The position numbers were made by a program, and so were the translations under genes. A stretch of DNA of 64,000 nt, from the NCBI GenBank assembly GCA_938017685.1, contig CALIIL010000030.1, positions 1-64,000 of the forward strand, in the 5' to 3' direction. Below, piece after piece: positions 47,512 through 56,557 of this stretch (positions within the stretch are counted from its first letter, which is position 1; each line of letters starts with the position of its first letter). A model generated the notes under the pieces. It had not been told where the DNA came from. It made no database searches and saw only the letters and a list, made by a program, of their open reading frames with translations. The stretch is from an uncultured Chitinophagaceae bacterium. Its GTDB lineage: Bacteria; Bacteroidota; Bacteroidia; Chitinophagales; Chitinophagaceae.

Positions 47512-47579
47512 TTCTCTTTTTCCAAACATTAGGAAAACATTATATCCTATGCAAAAGCCATGATGTAATTTTGTAACAA

Positions 47580-48281
47580 GTGAAAAAAATACTTTTCATA
47601 TTATTAATAGCCTGCATAGCTCAGCTAAATATGCAAGCACAGACTGTATTGCATGGTGTTGTATTGGACTCCGCAACCAATACCCCTATGAGCAAAGTGA
47701 GTGTAAATAACTTAACAAGCAAGTATGGTGTTGTTACAGACTTCAGAGGGCGTTTTTCTATTGAAGTAAAAGACGACCAATATCTTAAGATCTCTTACGT
47801 AGGTTATAACTGGAAATCTATTCATATTAATGAGGTCAAAAACTTTGACTTCTTAACCGTAAAGCTATCTTTTAAAAGAAATATATTAAAAGACGTAGTG
47901 ATAGAACGACAGCTTACGCCTTATCAAAAAGACTCCGTGCGCCGAGCCGAATTGTATAAAGATGTGCTAGAACATAAGCAAGAAAAGTCGATTCAGGCAC
48001 CGGTTAGTTCTTTATATCAAATGTTTTCGAAAAAGCATAAAGACTTGCGTAAGTTTCAACAACAAGCCAAGGATATAGAACTCCAGAAGTTTATAGACAC
48101 GAAGTACGTACCCGAAACCGTAGCAAAAATTACAGGTTTAAAAGGTGATGCACTTGCTTTTTATATGAATGAACATCCGATGGATTATCAATTTGCTAGG
48201 ACCGCTTCCGAATTAGAGATCCGCTGGTGGATACGAACCACCTGGGAACAATATAAAAAAGAAAATAGCGGTAAGTTTTAA
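47580..48281 (+). CDS. carboxypeptidase-like regulatory domain protein
   Basis: LHGVVLDSATNTPMSKVSVNNLTSKYGVVTDFRGRFSIEV. Confidence 0.8.
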   Translation: MKKILFILLIACIAQLNMQAQTVLHGVVLDSATNTPMSKVSVNNLTSKYGVVTDFRGRFSIEVKDDQYLKISYVGYNWKSIHINEVKNFDFLTVKLSFKRNILKDVVIERQLTPYQKDSVRRAELYKDVLEHKQEKSIQAPVSSLYQMFSKKHKDLRKFQQQAKDIELQKFIDTKYVPETVAKITGLKGDALAFYMNEHPMDYQFARTASELEIRWWIRTTWEQYKKENSGKF

Positions 48282-48283
48282 GC

Positions 48284-49066
48284 ATGCCTATTCCATCGCG
48301 TTCCATAGAAATACCAGCTGGCAAGTACGCTTACTTTGCTTCTGACTTTCACTTTGGCATACCAGATTATGAGACATCTCTTGCTCGTGAGCGCGAAGTA
48401 TGTATATGGTTAGACCAAATAAAACCCTCCGCAGAATATCTCTTTCTCATGGGTGATGTATGGGATACTTGGTTAGAGTATAAAAAAGTAATACCTAAAG
48501 GTACAACACGCTTCCTAGGTAAGTTGGCTGCTTTGAGCGATGCAGGCGTGCATATCATTTTCTTTACAGGAAACCATGATTTATGGACACGAGATTACTT
48601 TACCCAAGAATTGAATATTGAAGTAATACATGAGCACAGCACTTTTAAGATAAATCAAAGCAGCGTACATCTTGGCCATGGAGACGGTGTTGGCCCAGGA
48701 GATAAGAAGTATAAATTACTAAAAGCTGTGCTTCGTAATAAGATATGCCAATTCTTGTATCGCAATGTGCATCCAGATCTTGGTTTTAAAATAGCTAGTT
48801 TTTTAAGCAAGCAAGGACCCAAGCATAAGTATAAAGATTTGGAGTTTTTTGGAGAGGATAAGGAATTGCAAGTTTTGTATGCCAAAGAGTTACTACAGAA
48901 GCAACATATTGACTACTTCGTATTTGGGCACAGGCATATTCCTAATCATTTGCCGCTAGGCGCCAAAAGCCACTTTATAAACTTGGGCGATTGGTTGAGC
49001 TATAAAACCTACGCTAGACTGGGCGAAACAATGGAATTACTCACTTTTGATAAGAATAGTGCATAA
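48284..49066 (+). CDS. lpxH: UDP-2,3-diacylglucosamine diphosphatase-like phosphoesterase
   Basis: ASDFHFG, LMGDVWDTW, FTGNHDLW, HLGHGDG, FGHRH. Confidence 0.75.
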   Translation: MPIPSRSIEIPAGKYAYFASDFHFGIPDYETSLAREREVCIWLDQIKPSAEYLFLMGDVWDTWLEYKKVIPKGTTRFLGKLAALSDAGVHIIFFTGNHDLWTRDYFTQELNIEVIHEHSTFKINQSSVHLGHGDGVGPGDKKYKLLKAVLRNKICQFLYRNVHPDLGFKIASFLSKQGPKHKYKDLEFFGEDKELQVLYAKELLQKQHIDYFVFGHRHIPNHLPLGAKSHFINLGDWLSYKTYARLGETMELLTFDKNSA

Positions 49067-49198
49067 AAAAAGCCTGAAAGCTTACTCCCTCTTATTAATT
49101 GTTCTAAATTTGACCCCTTAATCATTTCGCAATTTTTAATGTCAGACTGAGCCTGTCGAAGTCCTAATGAATTACGCGAATATCAAGATAAATAAATA

Positions 49199-50461
49199 AT
49201 GATTGATGTACTATTAGGCCTACAATGGGGCGATGAAGGAAAAGGAAAAATAGTGGACTATTTAGCCAAAGATTATGATATCATCGCGCGCTTCCAAGGA
49301 GGTCCCAATGCTGGTCATACGCTATATGTAAAGGATGAAAAAATTGTATTACATACCATACCATCGGGCGTATTTCATGATAATATTATTAATGTTATTG
49401 GTAACGGGGTAGTCATTGATCCTATTACACTTGAAAAAGAATTGGAATCTATTAAATCGCACGGTGTTGATCCAACATCCAAAATTTTGGTAAGCGATCG
49501 TGCGCACATCATACTACCAACACATCGCGCCTTAGATAAAGCAAGTGAGCTAGCCAAGGGAAAAGACAAGATTGGTAGCACACTTAAAGGTATTGGACCA
49601 ACCTATATGGACAAGACTGGGCGTAACGGTATCAGAGTGGGCGATGTAATTAAAGCAGATTTTAAAGAAAGATATAATACGCTAAAAGAAAAACATGTAA
49701 AACTGTTAAACCAAATGGGCTTTACAGAAGATATAGCAGCATACGAGAAAGGATTTTTTGAATCGCTGGCCGCATTAAAAAGCTTAAAAGTTATTAATGG
49801 CGAATACTACTTGAACAATGCTATAAAAGCGGGCAAGAGAATATTAGCAGAAGGCGCTCAAGGCACGATGCTAGATATTGATTTTGGCACCTACCCTTTT
49901 GTAACCTCAAGCAACACCATATCGGCAGGCTTGTGTAATGGTTTAGGTGTGCCTCCAACGATGGTTGGAAAAGTATTTGGAATTACAAAGGCTTATTGCA
50001 CACGTGTTGGTAGTGGCCCATTCCCTACCGAGCTACATGATGCCACCGGCGATAAATTACGCAAGTTAGGCGGTGAATTTGGTGCAACAACTGGTCGCCC
50101 AAGACGTTGTGGCTGGTTGGATTTAGTAGCGCTTAAATACTCTTGTATGATTAATGGTGTTACTGATTTAATCATTACTAAAACGGATGTGTTAGATGAT
50201 TTTGACACCTTAGAAGTAGCTACATCATATATTATTGATGGTAAGGCTACGGACCAATTCCCATATGAGTTTACCACCGAAAATATTAAAATCGGTTATG
50301 AAAGTCATGCAGGTTGGGGCGTATCTATGGCTGACTGTCGCGCGATAAGCGACTTGCCTCAAACATTTATGAATTACAGAAAGTTCATAGAAGACTATAC
50401 AGACGTGAAGGTGAGCTTTATCTCCAACGGAGTAGCGCGTGAAGCCTTGATTGAGTTGTAA
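49199..50461 (+). CDS. purA: adenylosuccinate synthase
   Basis: VLLGLQWGDEGKGKIVDYLA, GGPNAGHT, TTGRPRRCGWLDL. Confidence 0.98.
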   Translation: MIDVLLGLQWGDEGKGKIVDYLAKDYDIIARFQGGPNAGHTLYVKDEKIVLHTIPSGVFHDNIINVIGNGVVIDPITLEKELESIKSHGVDPTSKILVSDRAHIILPTHRALDKASELAKGKDKIGSTLKGIGPTYMDKTGRNGIRVGDVIKADFKERYNTLKEKHVKLLNQMGFTEDIAAYEKGFFESLAALKSLKVINGEYYLNNAIKAGKRILAEGAQGTMLDIDFGTYPFVTSSNTISAGLCNGLGVPPTMVGKVFGITKAYCTRVGSGPFPTELHDATGDKLRKLGGEFGATTGRPRRCGWLDLVALKYSCMINGVTDLIITKTDVLDDFDTLEVATSYIIDGKATDQFPYEFTTENIKIGYESHAGWGVSMADCRAISDLPQTFMNYRKFIEDYTDVKVSFISNGVAREALIEL

Positions 50462-50506
50462 ATTTTTGCACGGCTTTAAGGTTTGAACCAATAAATTTGC
50501 AAGCGC

Positions 50507-52234
50507 ATGTTACGCTTTCAACATCAAGAATATTTTATTCTATTGCTTTTAGTAGTAATAGCAGTTGTTGTGTACTTCATGTATCAGCTGCAACGTAAAA
50601 AGAAAATTACCAAGCTTGGTGATCAAAAGCTGGTTGAAAGCCTAACCCCAAGTTATAGTGCATTACTCAATAAAGTAAAATTTATATTTCTTGCCTTGGC
50701 CTTATTCTTTGGTGTAATTGGTCTGGCCAACTTACAAAAAAGTGGTGAGGTACAGCAAGTAGCTCAGAAAGGTATTGATGTAGTTATTGCATTAGATGTA
50801 AGCAACAGTATGTACGCGCAAGACTTAAAACCAAGCCGATTAGAAAAAGCAAAATTATTTACCAATAAACTCATTGATGGTTTAAGCAGTAATCGTTTGG
50901 CATTTATCCTTTTTGCTGGGCGTCCATATTTATCAGTTCCCTTAACGTCTGATGTTGAAGCATTAAAAATGAACTTAAGCCTAGCTTCTCCAGAGCAAGT
51001 ACCAACACAAGGAACGGTATTGGGTGATGCACTGCAAATGGCTCGCGAAACATTCAATACAAAGGATGCTAAACACAAAGCCGTAATCGTTATTTCTGAT
51101 GGAGAAGATCACGATGAAAAAGCACTAAACGAAGTAAAAAAATTAAGCGAAGAAGGAATAACTATTTGTACCATTGGAATTGGTTCAGAACAAGGAGCCC
51201 CTATTCCATTACCCAATAACGAAGGCTTTAAAAAAGACGGAGAAGGTAAAGAAATTATTTCTAAAATGAATGAAGAGGAACTCCAAAAACTAGCTGATGT
51301 AGGCAATGGCATGTACATACGCTTAAACAATATTACAAGTGATGTTGCATCCTTGAAGAATCAATTAGAACAAATTGAAAAAAGTGATTTGGGTAATAGT
51401 CGCTTTACGAACTACAGCTCCTACTTCCAGTATTTCTTAGCGTTTATGTTATTGTTTATGCTTATCGAATTTTTCATGCCCAATAAAAAAAGTGGTAAGC
51501 GATTGCGTACAGCATTTCATCTATTATTATTGATGATCTTACCTCAAATTGTAAGCGCGCAAACTGCTACTGACCGTAATATTTATAAAGGAAATGAATT
51601 TTATAAAAAAGGAAAATACACCGAAGCCCTAGCAGAATATCAAAAAGCAGCAAAGAAAAAAGAGAACAAAAAAACAGCTGACTTTAATATGGGTAACAGC
51701 CATTTTAAGAATAAAAATAGTGAGGAAGCTATTAAAAAATTTAATCTAGTTGGCGCCAGTGCTATTAATAAGAAGGTTGGCGCCGCTGCGTATCATAACG
51801 CAGGTAATGTGAGGGCTCAAGAGCAAAAATGGCAAGAAGCAATTAATTACTATAAAGCCTCTTTAAAGAAAAATCCTACCAGCGCAGAAACAAAATATAA
51901 CCTTGCCTACGCACAACAAAAACTAAAGCAAGAACAAAAGAAAAAAGATCAAGACGATAAGAAAAAAGACGACAAAAAGAAGGATAAGGATAAAGACAAA
52001 AAAGAAGAACCTAAGAAACCAAAAGACGACAAAAATAGTGAAGATAAAAACAAAGAAGACAAGCCTGAAGACAAAAAAGAGAAAGAACAACAAAAACCTA
52101 AACCGCAACCAAGCAAAATAAGCAAAGACCAAGCCGATAAAATATTAGATGCTCTAGGACGTGAAGAAAAAAAGATCAAAGACAAAAAAGAAAAAGGCAA
52201 GGCGGAGCGTCGCATGCTAGAAAAGGACTGGTAA
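50507..52234 (+). CDS. VWA-TPR protein (BatB/BatC-like fusion)
   Basis: VWA DVVIALDVSNSM; TPR region; Lys/Asp-rich tail. Confidence 0.85.
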   Translation: MLRFQHQEYFILLLLVVIAVVVYFMYQLQRKKKITKLGDQKLVESLTPSYSALLNKVKFIFLALALFFGVIGLANLQKSGEVQQVAQKGIDVVIALDVSNSMYAQDLKPSRLEKAKLFTNKLIDGLSSNRLAFILFAGRPYLSVPLTSDVEALKMNLSLASPEQVPTQGTVLGDALQMARETFNTKDAKHKAVIVISDGEDHDEKALNEVKKLSEEGITICTIGIGSEQGAPIPLPNNEGFKKDGEGKEIISKMNEEELQKLADVGNGMYIRLNNITSDVASLKNQLEQIEKSDLGNSRFTNYSSYFQYFLAFMLLFMLIEFFMPNKKSGKRLRTAFHLLLLMILPQIVSAQTATDRNIYKGNEFYKKGKYTEALAEYQKAAKKKENKKTADFNMGNSHFKNKNSEEAIKKFNLVGASAINKKVGAAAYHNAGNVRAQEQKWQEAINYYKASLKKNPTSAETKYNLAYAQQKLKQEQKKKDQDDKKKDDKKKDKDKDKKEEPKKPKDDKNSEDKNKEDKPEDKKEKEQQKPKPQPSKISKDQADKILDALGREEKKIKDKKEKGKAERRMLEKDW

Positions 52235-52275
52235 TATTAAATACCCTTTATTCATAATCATACTAAATTATTTAC

Positions 52276-52671
52276 ATGCGCATATTTATTACCCTACTTA
52301 TAATAGTAGCTTCCATTGGCACCGTATCATCTCAGCATATCATTGCGGATAGCCCATATAAATCTGGCGCAAGCTTCCCAGGAGGCATGGACAGTTTGAA
52401 TAGTTTTTTAGCCAAGAATATCAAATACCCTAAATATTTAAAGGATAGAAAAAAAGAATTAGAAGAAATAGTGATTATAGAGTTTACCGTAAAACGCGAT
52501 GGTTGGATTGAAGATATAAATATCCGCAAGGGGAAAAATGCAGCCTTTAAAAAAGAAGCCAGACGTCTTGTAAGAGAAATGCCACGTTGGAAACCTGCCG
52601 AGATGGAAGGCAAAGTAGTCAATGAAACAATTATCCTTCCCATCCGATTTAAACTCGAATTTGAAGATTAG
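52276..52671 (+). CDS. TonB C-terminal-like protein
   Basis: FPGGMDSLNSFLAKNIKYP...MPRWKPAEMEGKVVN. Confidence 0.8.
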   Translation: MRIFITLLIIVASIGTVSSQHIIADSPYKSGASFPGGMDSLNSFLAKNIKYPKYLKDRKKELEEIVIIEFTVKRDGWIEDINIRKGKNAAFKKEARRLVREMPRWKPAEMEGKVVNETIILPIRFKLEFED

Positions 52672-52700
52672 ACTTATCTTTAAATAAGAAATATGAGCAG

Positions 52701-53102
52701 ATGCTATTAAAGAAACTATCATTACTATTTAGCCTTTTATTACTTACACAATTCTCTTTTGCCCAAATACAAAGTGAAGAAAAAGTATTTGAATTTGTAG
52801 AAAGTATGCCGACATTCCTCGGTGGTGAAGCGGCTATGTATACTTACCTTGGTAATAATATTAACTTTCCCAGATCTGTTCAAGAAGACAGTACGTTCTC
52901 TGGAGAAACGGTATATATTAACTTTGTTGTAAACAAAAAAGGAGAAATAACACGAGCCAAAATAAAGAAAGAAAACTGCATCCCGTGTGCTAAAGAAGCT
53001 TTAAGAATAGTAAAAAAAATGCCTAGATGGAAAGCCGGTATGCAAAACGGCAGAGCTGTTAAGGTACGTTACACATTACCCATTCAATTTCTAACTGAAT
53101 AA
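52701..53102 (+). CDS. TonB C-terminal-like protein (tandem paralog)
   Basis: FLGGEAAMYTYLGNNINFP...MPRWKAGMQNGRAVKV. Confidence 0.8.
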   Translation: MLLKKLSLLFSLLLLTQFSFAQIQSEEKVFEFVESMPTFLGGEAAMYTYLGNNINFPRSVQEDSTFSGETVYINFVVNKKGEITRAKIKKENCIPCAKEALRIVKKMPRWKAGMQNGRAVKVRYTLPIQFLTE

Positions 53103-53106
53103 AACA

Positions 53107-53826
53107 CTACTTAATAATCTTAGCACTAATAATGCGCACGTCTTTATAAGGTCTATTCGTTTTATCTCTTGGCACGCTCGCAATTCTTGTAATAACATCT
53201 AGGCCTTCAATAACCTCGCCATAGACAGTATATTCGTTATCCAAGTGTGGTGTACCGCCAATGGTCATATAAAGCTTTCGTTGTGCATCAGTATATTTTA
53301 GATTTTTTTGCTTTTCTAAATTAGCTAACTCACTCGCATTATACGTTTTACCACCCACTATATAGAACTGACAACCGCTACTTGCTTTTTCTGGATTACC
53401 ATCACGAGCTGCTGCCAAGGCGCCTTTCTTATGAATATATTTTTCTACCATAAACTCTGCCGGCACTCTATAACCAACGCTTCCACTACCTAGTGCTTTA
53501 CCAGCGGGAGCCGTTTTACTTTGAGGGTCCCCTCCTTGTATCATGAAGTTTGGAATAACTCTGTGAAACAATAAACTGTCGTATAAGCCTTGCTTAACCA
53601 ACTTAATAAAGTTGTTAGCGTGTTGTGGCACATCACTATATAGCAATAACGTAATATTCCCTTCGGTCGTTTCCATTGTTACTTTGGTATTTTCTTGTTG
53701 CTTTTGCTTGCCTTTAAATATGGAGCAAGAAGCCAAAGACAGAACAAATACGGAGAGTAGCAATATATTTTTCATGATGTCGTTTTTAATAAAAATAATC
53801 GAGGCAAATATAATGAGTTTTAGCAA
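53107..53826 (-). CDS. cyclophilin-type peptidylprolyl isomerase lipoprotein
   Basis: LASCSIFKG lipobox; LLFHRVIPNFMIQGGDP. Confidence 0.95.
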   Translation of the reverse strand: MLKLIIFASIIFIKNDIMKNILLLSVFVLSLASCSIFKGKQKQQENTKVTMETTEGNITLLLYSDVPQHANNFIKLVKQGLYDSLLFHRVIPNFMIQGGDPQSKTAPAGKALGSGSVGYRVPAEFMVEKYIHKKGALAAARDGNPEKASSGCQFYIVGGKTYNASELANLEKQKNLKYTDAQRKLYMTIGGTPHLDNEYTVYGEVIEGLDVITRIASVPRDKTNRPYKDVRIISAKIIK

Positions 53827-53869
53827 TGCTTAAGTAAAAAGTTAATGCCAAAACTTTACCTTTGAGCTA

Positions 53870-54706
53870 ATGGATTTAAATCAATTTATAAAGCAAGCAC
53901 TTGAAGAAGATATACGCGATGGAGATCATAGCACGCTATGTTGCATCCCTGCTGATATTGAAGATGAGGCTGTTCTTAAGATTAAAGAAGATGGAATTAT
54001 TGCTGGTCTAGAAATTGCGGAAAAAATATTCAAATACGTGCAGCCCGATTGTGAAATCATTTTTAGCAAAAAAGATGGCGACCAAGTAAAAAATGGTGAA
54101 GAGGCGTTTCGTATAAAAGCAAAGACTAGAACCTTATTAAGTACTGAGCGATTAGTATTAAATATTATGCAACGTATGAGCGGTATTGCATCACTAACCC
54201 ATCAATACGCACATAAAGTATCAGATACGACAACCAAATTATTGGATACTAGAAAAACAACGCCACTCTTCCGATGGTTTCAAAAAGAAGCGGTAAAAAT
54301 TGGTGGAGGTCATAATCACAGAATGGGCCTATACGATATGATTATGCTCAAGGATAATCACATTGATTTTTGCGGAGGTATTGAAAAAGCGATTGATAAA
54401 GCCAATGAATACTTAAGCGAAAAAAAATTAGACATCAAAATTGAAGTAGAGACACGCGACCTTGAAGACGTGAAAAAAGTTATGGCGCATGGTGGTGTTC
54501 ATAGAATTATGCTAGATAATTTTAGCCCAGACCAGATAAGAGAGGCGCTTACAATTATTGATAAAAAATATGAAACAGAGGCCAGCGGCGGCATTGAAAT
54601 TGATACTATAGCTGCATATGCGGCAACAGGAGTAGACTATATATCAAGTGGCGCCATCATACATCATGCCACGAGTATGGATTTAAGTTTAAAAGCAGTA
54701 AAATAA
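53870..54706 (+). CDS. nadC: nicotinate-nucleotide diphosphorylase
   Basis: LEEDIRDGDHST, LDTRKTTPLFRWFQKEAVKIGGGHNHRMGLYD. Confidence 0.97.
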   Translation: MDLNQFIKQALEEDIRDGDHSTLCCIPADIEDEAVLKIKEDGIIAGLEIAEKIFKYVQPDCEIIFSKKDGDQVKNGEEAFRIKAKTRTLLSTERLVLNIMQRMSGIASLTHQYAHKVSDTTTKLLDTRKTTPLFRWFQKEAVKIGGGHNHRMGLYDMIMLKDNHIDFCGGIEKAIDKANEYLSEKKLDIKIEVETRDLEDVKKVMAHGGVHRIMLDNFSPDQIREALTIIDKKYETEASGGIEIDTIAAYAATGVDYISSGAIIHHATSMDLSLKAVK

Positions 54707-55038
54707 TGAGCAAAAAAAACCGTTCTAATAATGGCATAGTATACAGTACCAACTCAGATTGGCAGCCAGATGATAATGCTGAAGAAACACCAGGACCAGC
54801 ACCAAGTGAACAAACGCTTTATGTAAGGTTTGAAACAAAGCATCGCGGAGGCAAAACCGTAACCGTTGTTTATGATTTTGAAGGGAATGATACGGAAGGG
54901 AAAGAGCTAACCAAAACTTTGAAACAAAAATGCGGGACAGGGGGTAGTTTTAAAGAAGGTGAAATTATTATACAAGGTAAAGCAGTTGATAAAGTAAAAA
55001 CTGAATTGACTAAACTCGGTTATAACGTAAAAGGATAA
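54706..55038 (+). CDS. SUI1/YciH-type translation initiation factor
   Basis: RGGKTVTVVYDFEG...LTKTLKQKCGTGGSFKEGEIIIQG. Confidence 0.9.
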   Translation: MSKKNRSNNGIVYSTNSDWQPDDNAEETPGPAPSEQTLYVRFETKHRGGKTVTVVYDFEGNDTEGKELTKTLKQKCGTGGSFKEGEIIIQGKAVDKVKTELTKLGYNVKG

Positions 55039-55619
55039 TGATGAAAGTACAAAAGAAGGTAAGTGTTAGAGTTATAGCGGTTGCTATTATTTGTATATCT
55101 ATTAGTGCCTGTGGCAAAAAGAAAAAATATAATGGTGATAGTCGAGTAAACTATCCGGATATTGAATTGGTATTAAGCGATTACTTAGATATGGAAGCTC
55201 CATTGATGTATAATAAGTATGTAAATGACAATGGAAGCAAAGACAGCAGCAAAGTGCCAGATAATAAAATGCCTTGGACAGATATTAAAGAATTATTTAA
55301 AGAGGCTAACATACAAGACAAATCCTTAGATAAAAAGTACTTGATAGATATTACTCATGATACAGCTACCCATGCAATGACCCTGCACTACAGCGCGATG
55401 GATCCGAGCTTATATACCCAAAGTATAAGTATCATATCAAGCGATGACGACCGATCACTCAGAAGCCTTTATATCGAAACCAGCGATCCAGGTTGGATTA
55501 GTAGTACCCACCAACGTATATTATTTATTCCGGAGCGCACCTTACAGATTCAGGAACAAGTAAAGCGACTTTTCTCAAAAGAGAAAACGGTTATAACTAC
55601 CTATAAATTTCCAATTTAA
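55038..55619 (+). CDS. hypothetical lipoprotein
   Basis: Lipobox-like ISACGKKKK. Confidence 0.65.
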   Translation: MMKVQKKVSVRVIAVAIICISISACGKKKKYNGDSRVNYPDIELVLSDYLDMEAPLMYNKYVNDNGSKDSSKVPDNKMPWTDIKELFKEANIQDKSLDKKYLIDITHDTATHAMTLHYSAMDPSLYTQSISIISSDDDRSLRSLYIETSDPGWISSTHQRILFIPERTLQIQEQVKRLFSKEKTVITTYKFPI

Positions 55620-55646
55620 AGACAAATGTCTTATCTTTGTAGACAA

Positions 55647-56087
55647 ATGTACAAAGGTAAAGAAAATACAATAGCCGAAGAAGTAGCCGTAGCTTACGAA
55701 CGAGTATTTGACAGTCGCTTAGAGCTTATACAATCCATCAAGCGCGGTATTTCATACAAGCTATTTGCATACATTAAGAACCGAGCTCCATTTTCTGACA
55801 AAGAATGGGCTAGCTTCCTAGATATCTCTGAGAAGTCATTACAACGTTATGCCCTTTCCAAGAACCATACCTTTAAGTCGTCTCATGCCGAAAAAATACT
55901 AGAAGTAGCCGAAGTATGTGATGCAGGCCTAGAGATATTTCAAGACAAAGAAAGTTTTTACGAATGGCTCATGGAGGATAGTATTGCTTTTGACAATCTA
56001 CAACCTATGCACTTTATGGATACTTCTTATGGTATGCAATTAATTATTCATCAGTTGGGGCGTTATGCGCACGGCATTTTTGCATAG
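55647..56087 (+). CDS. Xre/MbcA/ParS-type antitoxin
   Basis: SDKEWASFLDISEKSLQRYALSKNHTFKSSHAEKILEVAEV; first ATG is 55626 but a promoter box overlaps it. Confidence 0.8.
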   Translation: MYKGKENTIAEEVAVAYERVFDSRLELIQSIKRGISYKLFAYIKNRAPFSDKEWASFLDISEKSLQRYALSKNHTFKSSHAEKILEVAEVCDAGLEIFQDKESFYEWLMEDSIAFDNLQPMHFMDTSYGMQLIIHQLGRYAHGIFA

Positions 56088-56095
56088 GAATAATT

Positions 56096-56557
56096 ATGTG
56101 GGCCTACCGACTAACTCCTGAAAAATATGCAAATGAATTAAGTGGTGTAGGTGCAAGCTTATACGGCGGCCGCTGGAATGAATTGGGTGTAGAAATGATA
56201 TACTGCGCCGAACATGCTTCATTAGCTTTATGTGAGATGCTGGTACATTTAAATAAAAGATTAAAGCTCGCTCCTATTCATTTACTAAAAATTCAAATAC
56301 CAGATAAGTATCCAATACACACCATTAAAGAAAAAGACTTAAATGAACATTGGCAGCTGACAAAAAATATTAGAGACACACAACAACTCGGAACAGAATT
56401 AATTATTGACAATAAGTATTTGGCCATTAAAGTTCCATCTGCCATATTGCCTATGGAAAGTAATATTATTATTAACCCCATGCATCCAAAATTTCGGTAT
56501 GTAAAAATAGTGGAGAGCAACCCCTTTATTATAGATAGCCGATTAGTAAAAGTATAA
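56096..56557 (+). CDS. RES-domain toxin
   Basis: GVGASLYGGRWNELGVEMIYCAEHASLALCEMLVHL. Confidence 0.92.
   Translation: MWAYRLTPEKYANELSGVGASLYGGRWNELGVEMIYCAEHASLALCEMLVHLNKRLKLAPIHLLKIQIPDKYPIHTIKEKDLNEHWQLTKNIRDTQQLGTELIIDNKYLAIKVPSAILPMESNIIINPMHPKFRYVKIVESNPFIIDSRLVKV

Noticed and set aside
51923-52215. Low-complexity minus-strand ORFs opposite the Lys/Asp-rich tail
   Set aside because: Antisense of a biased coding region.
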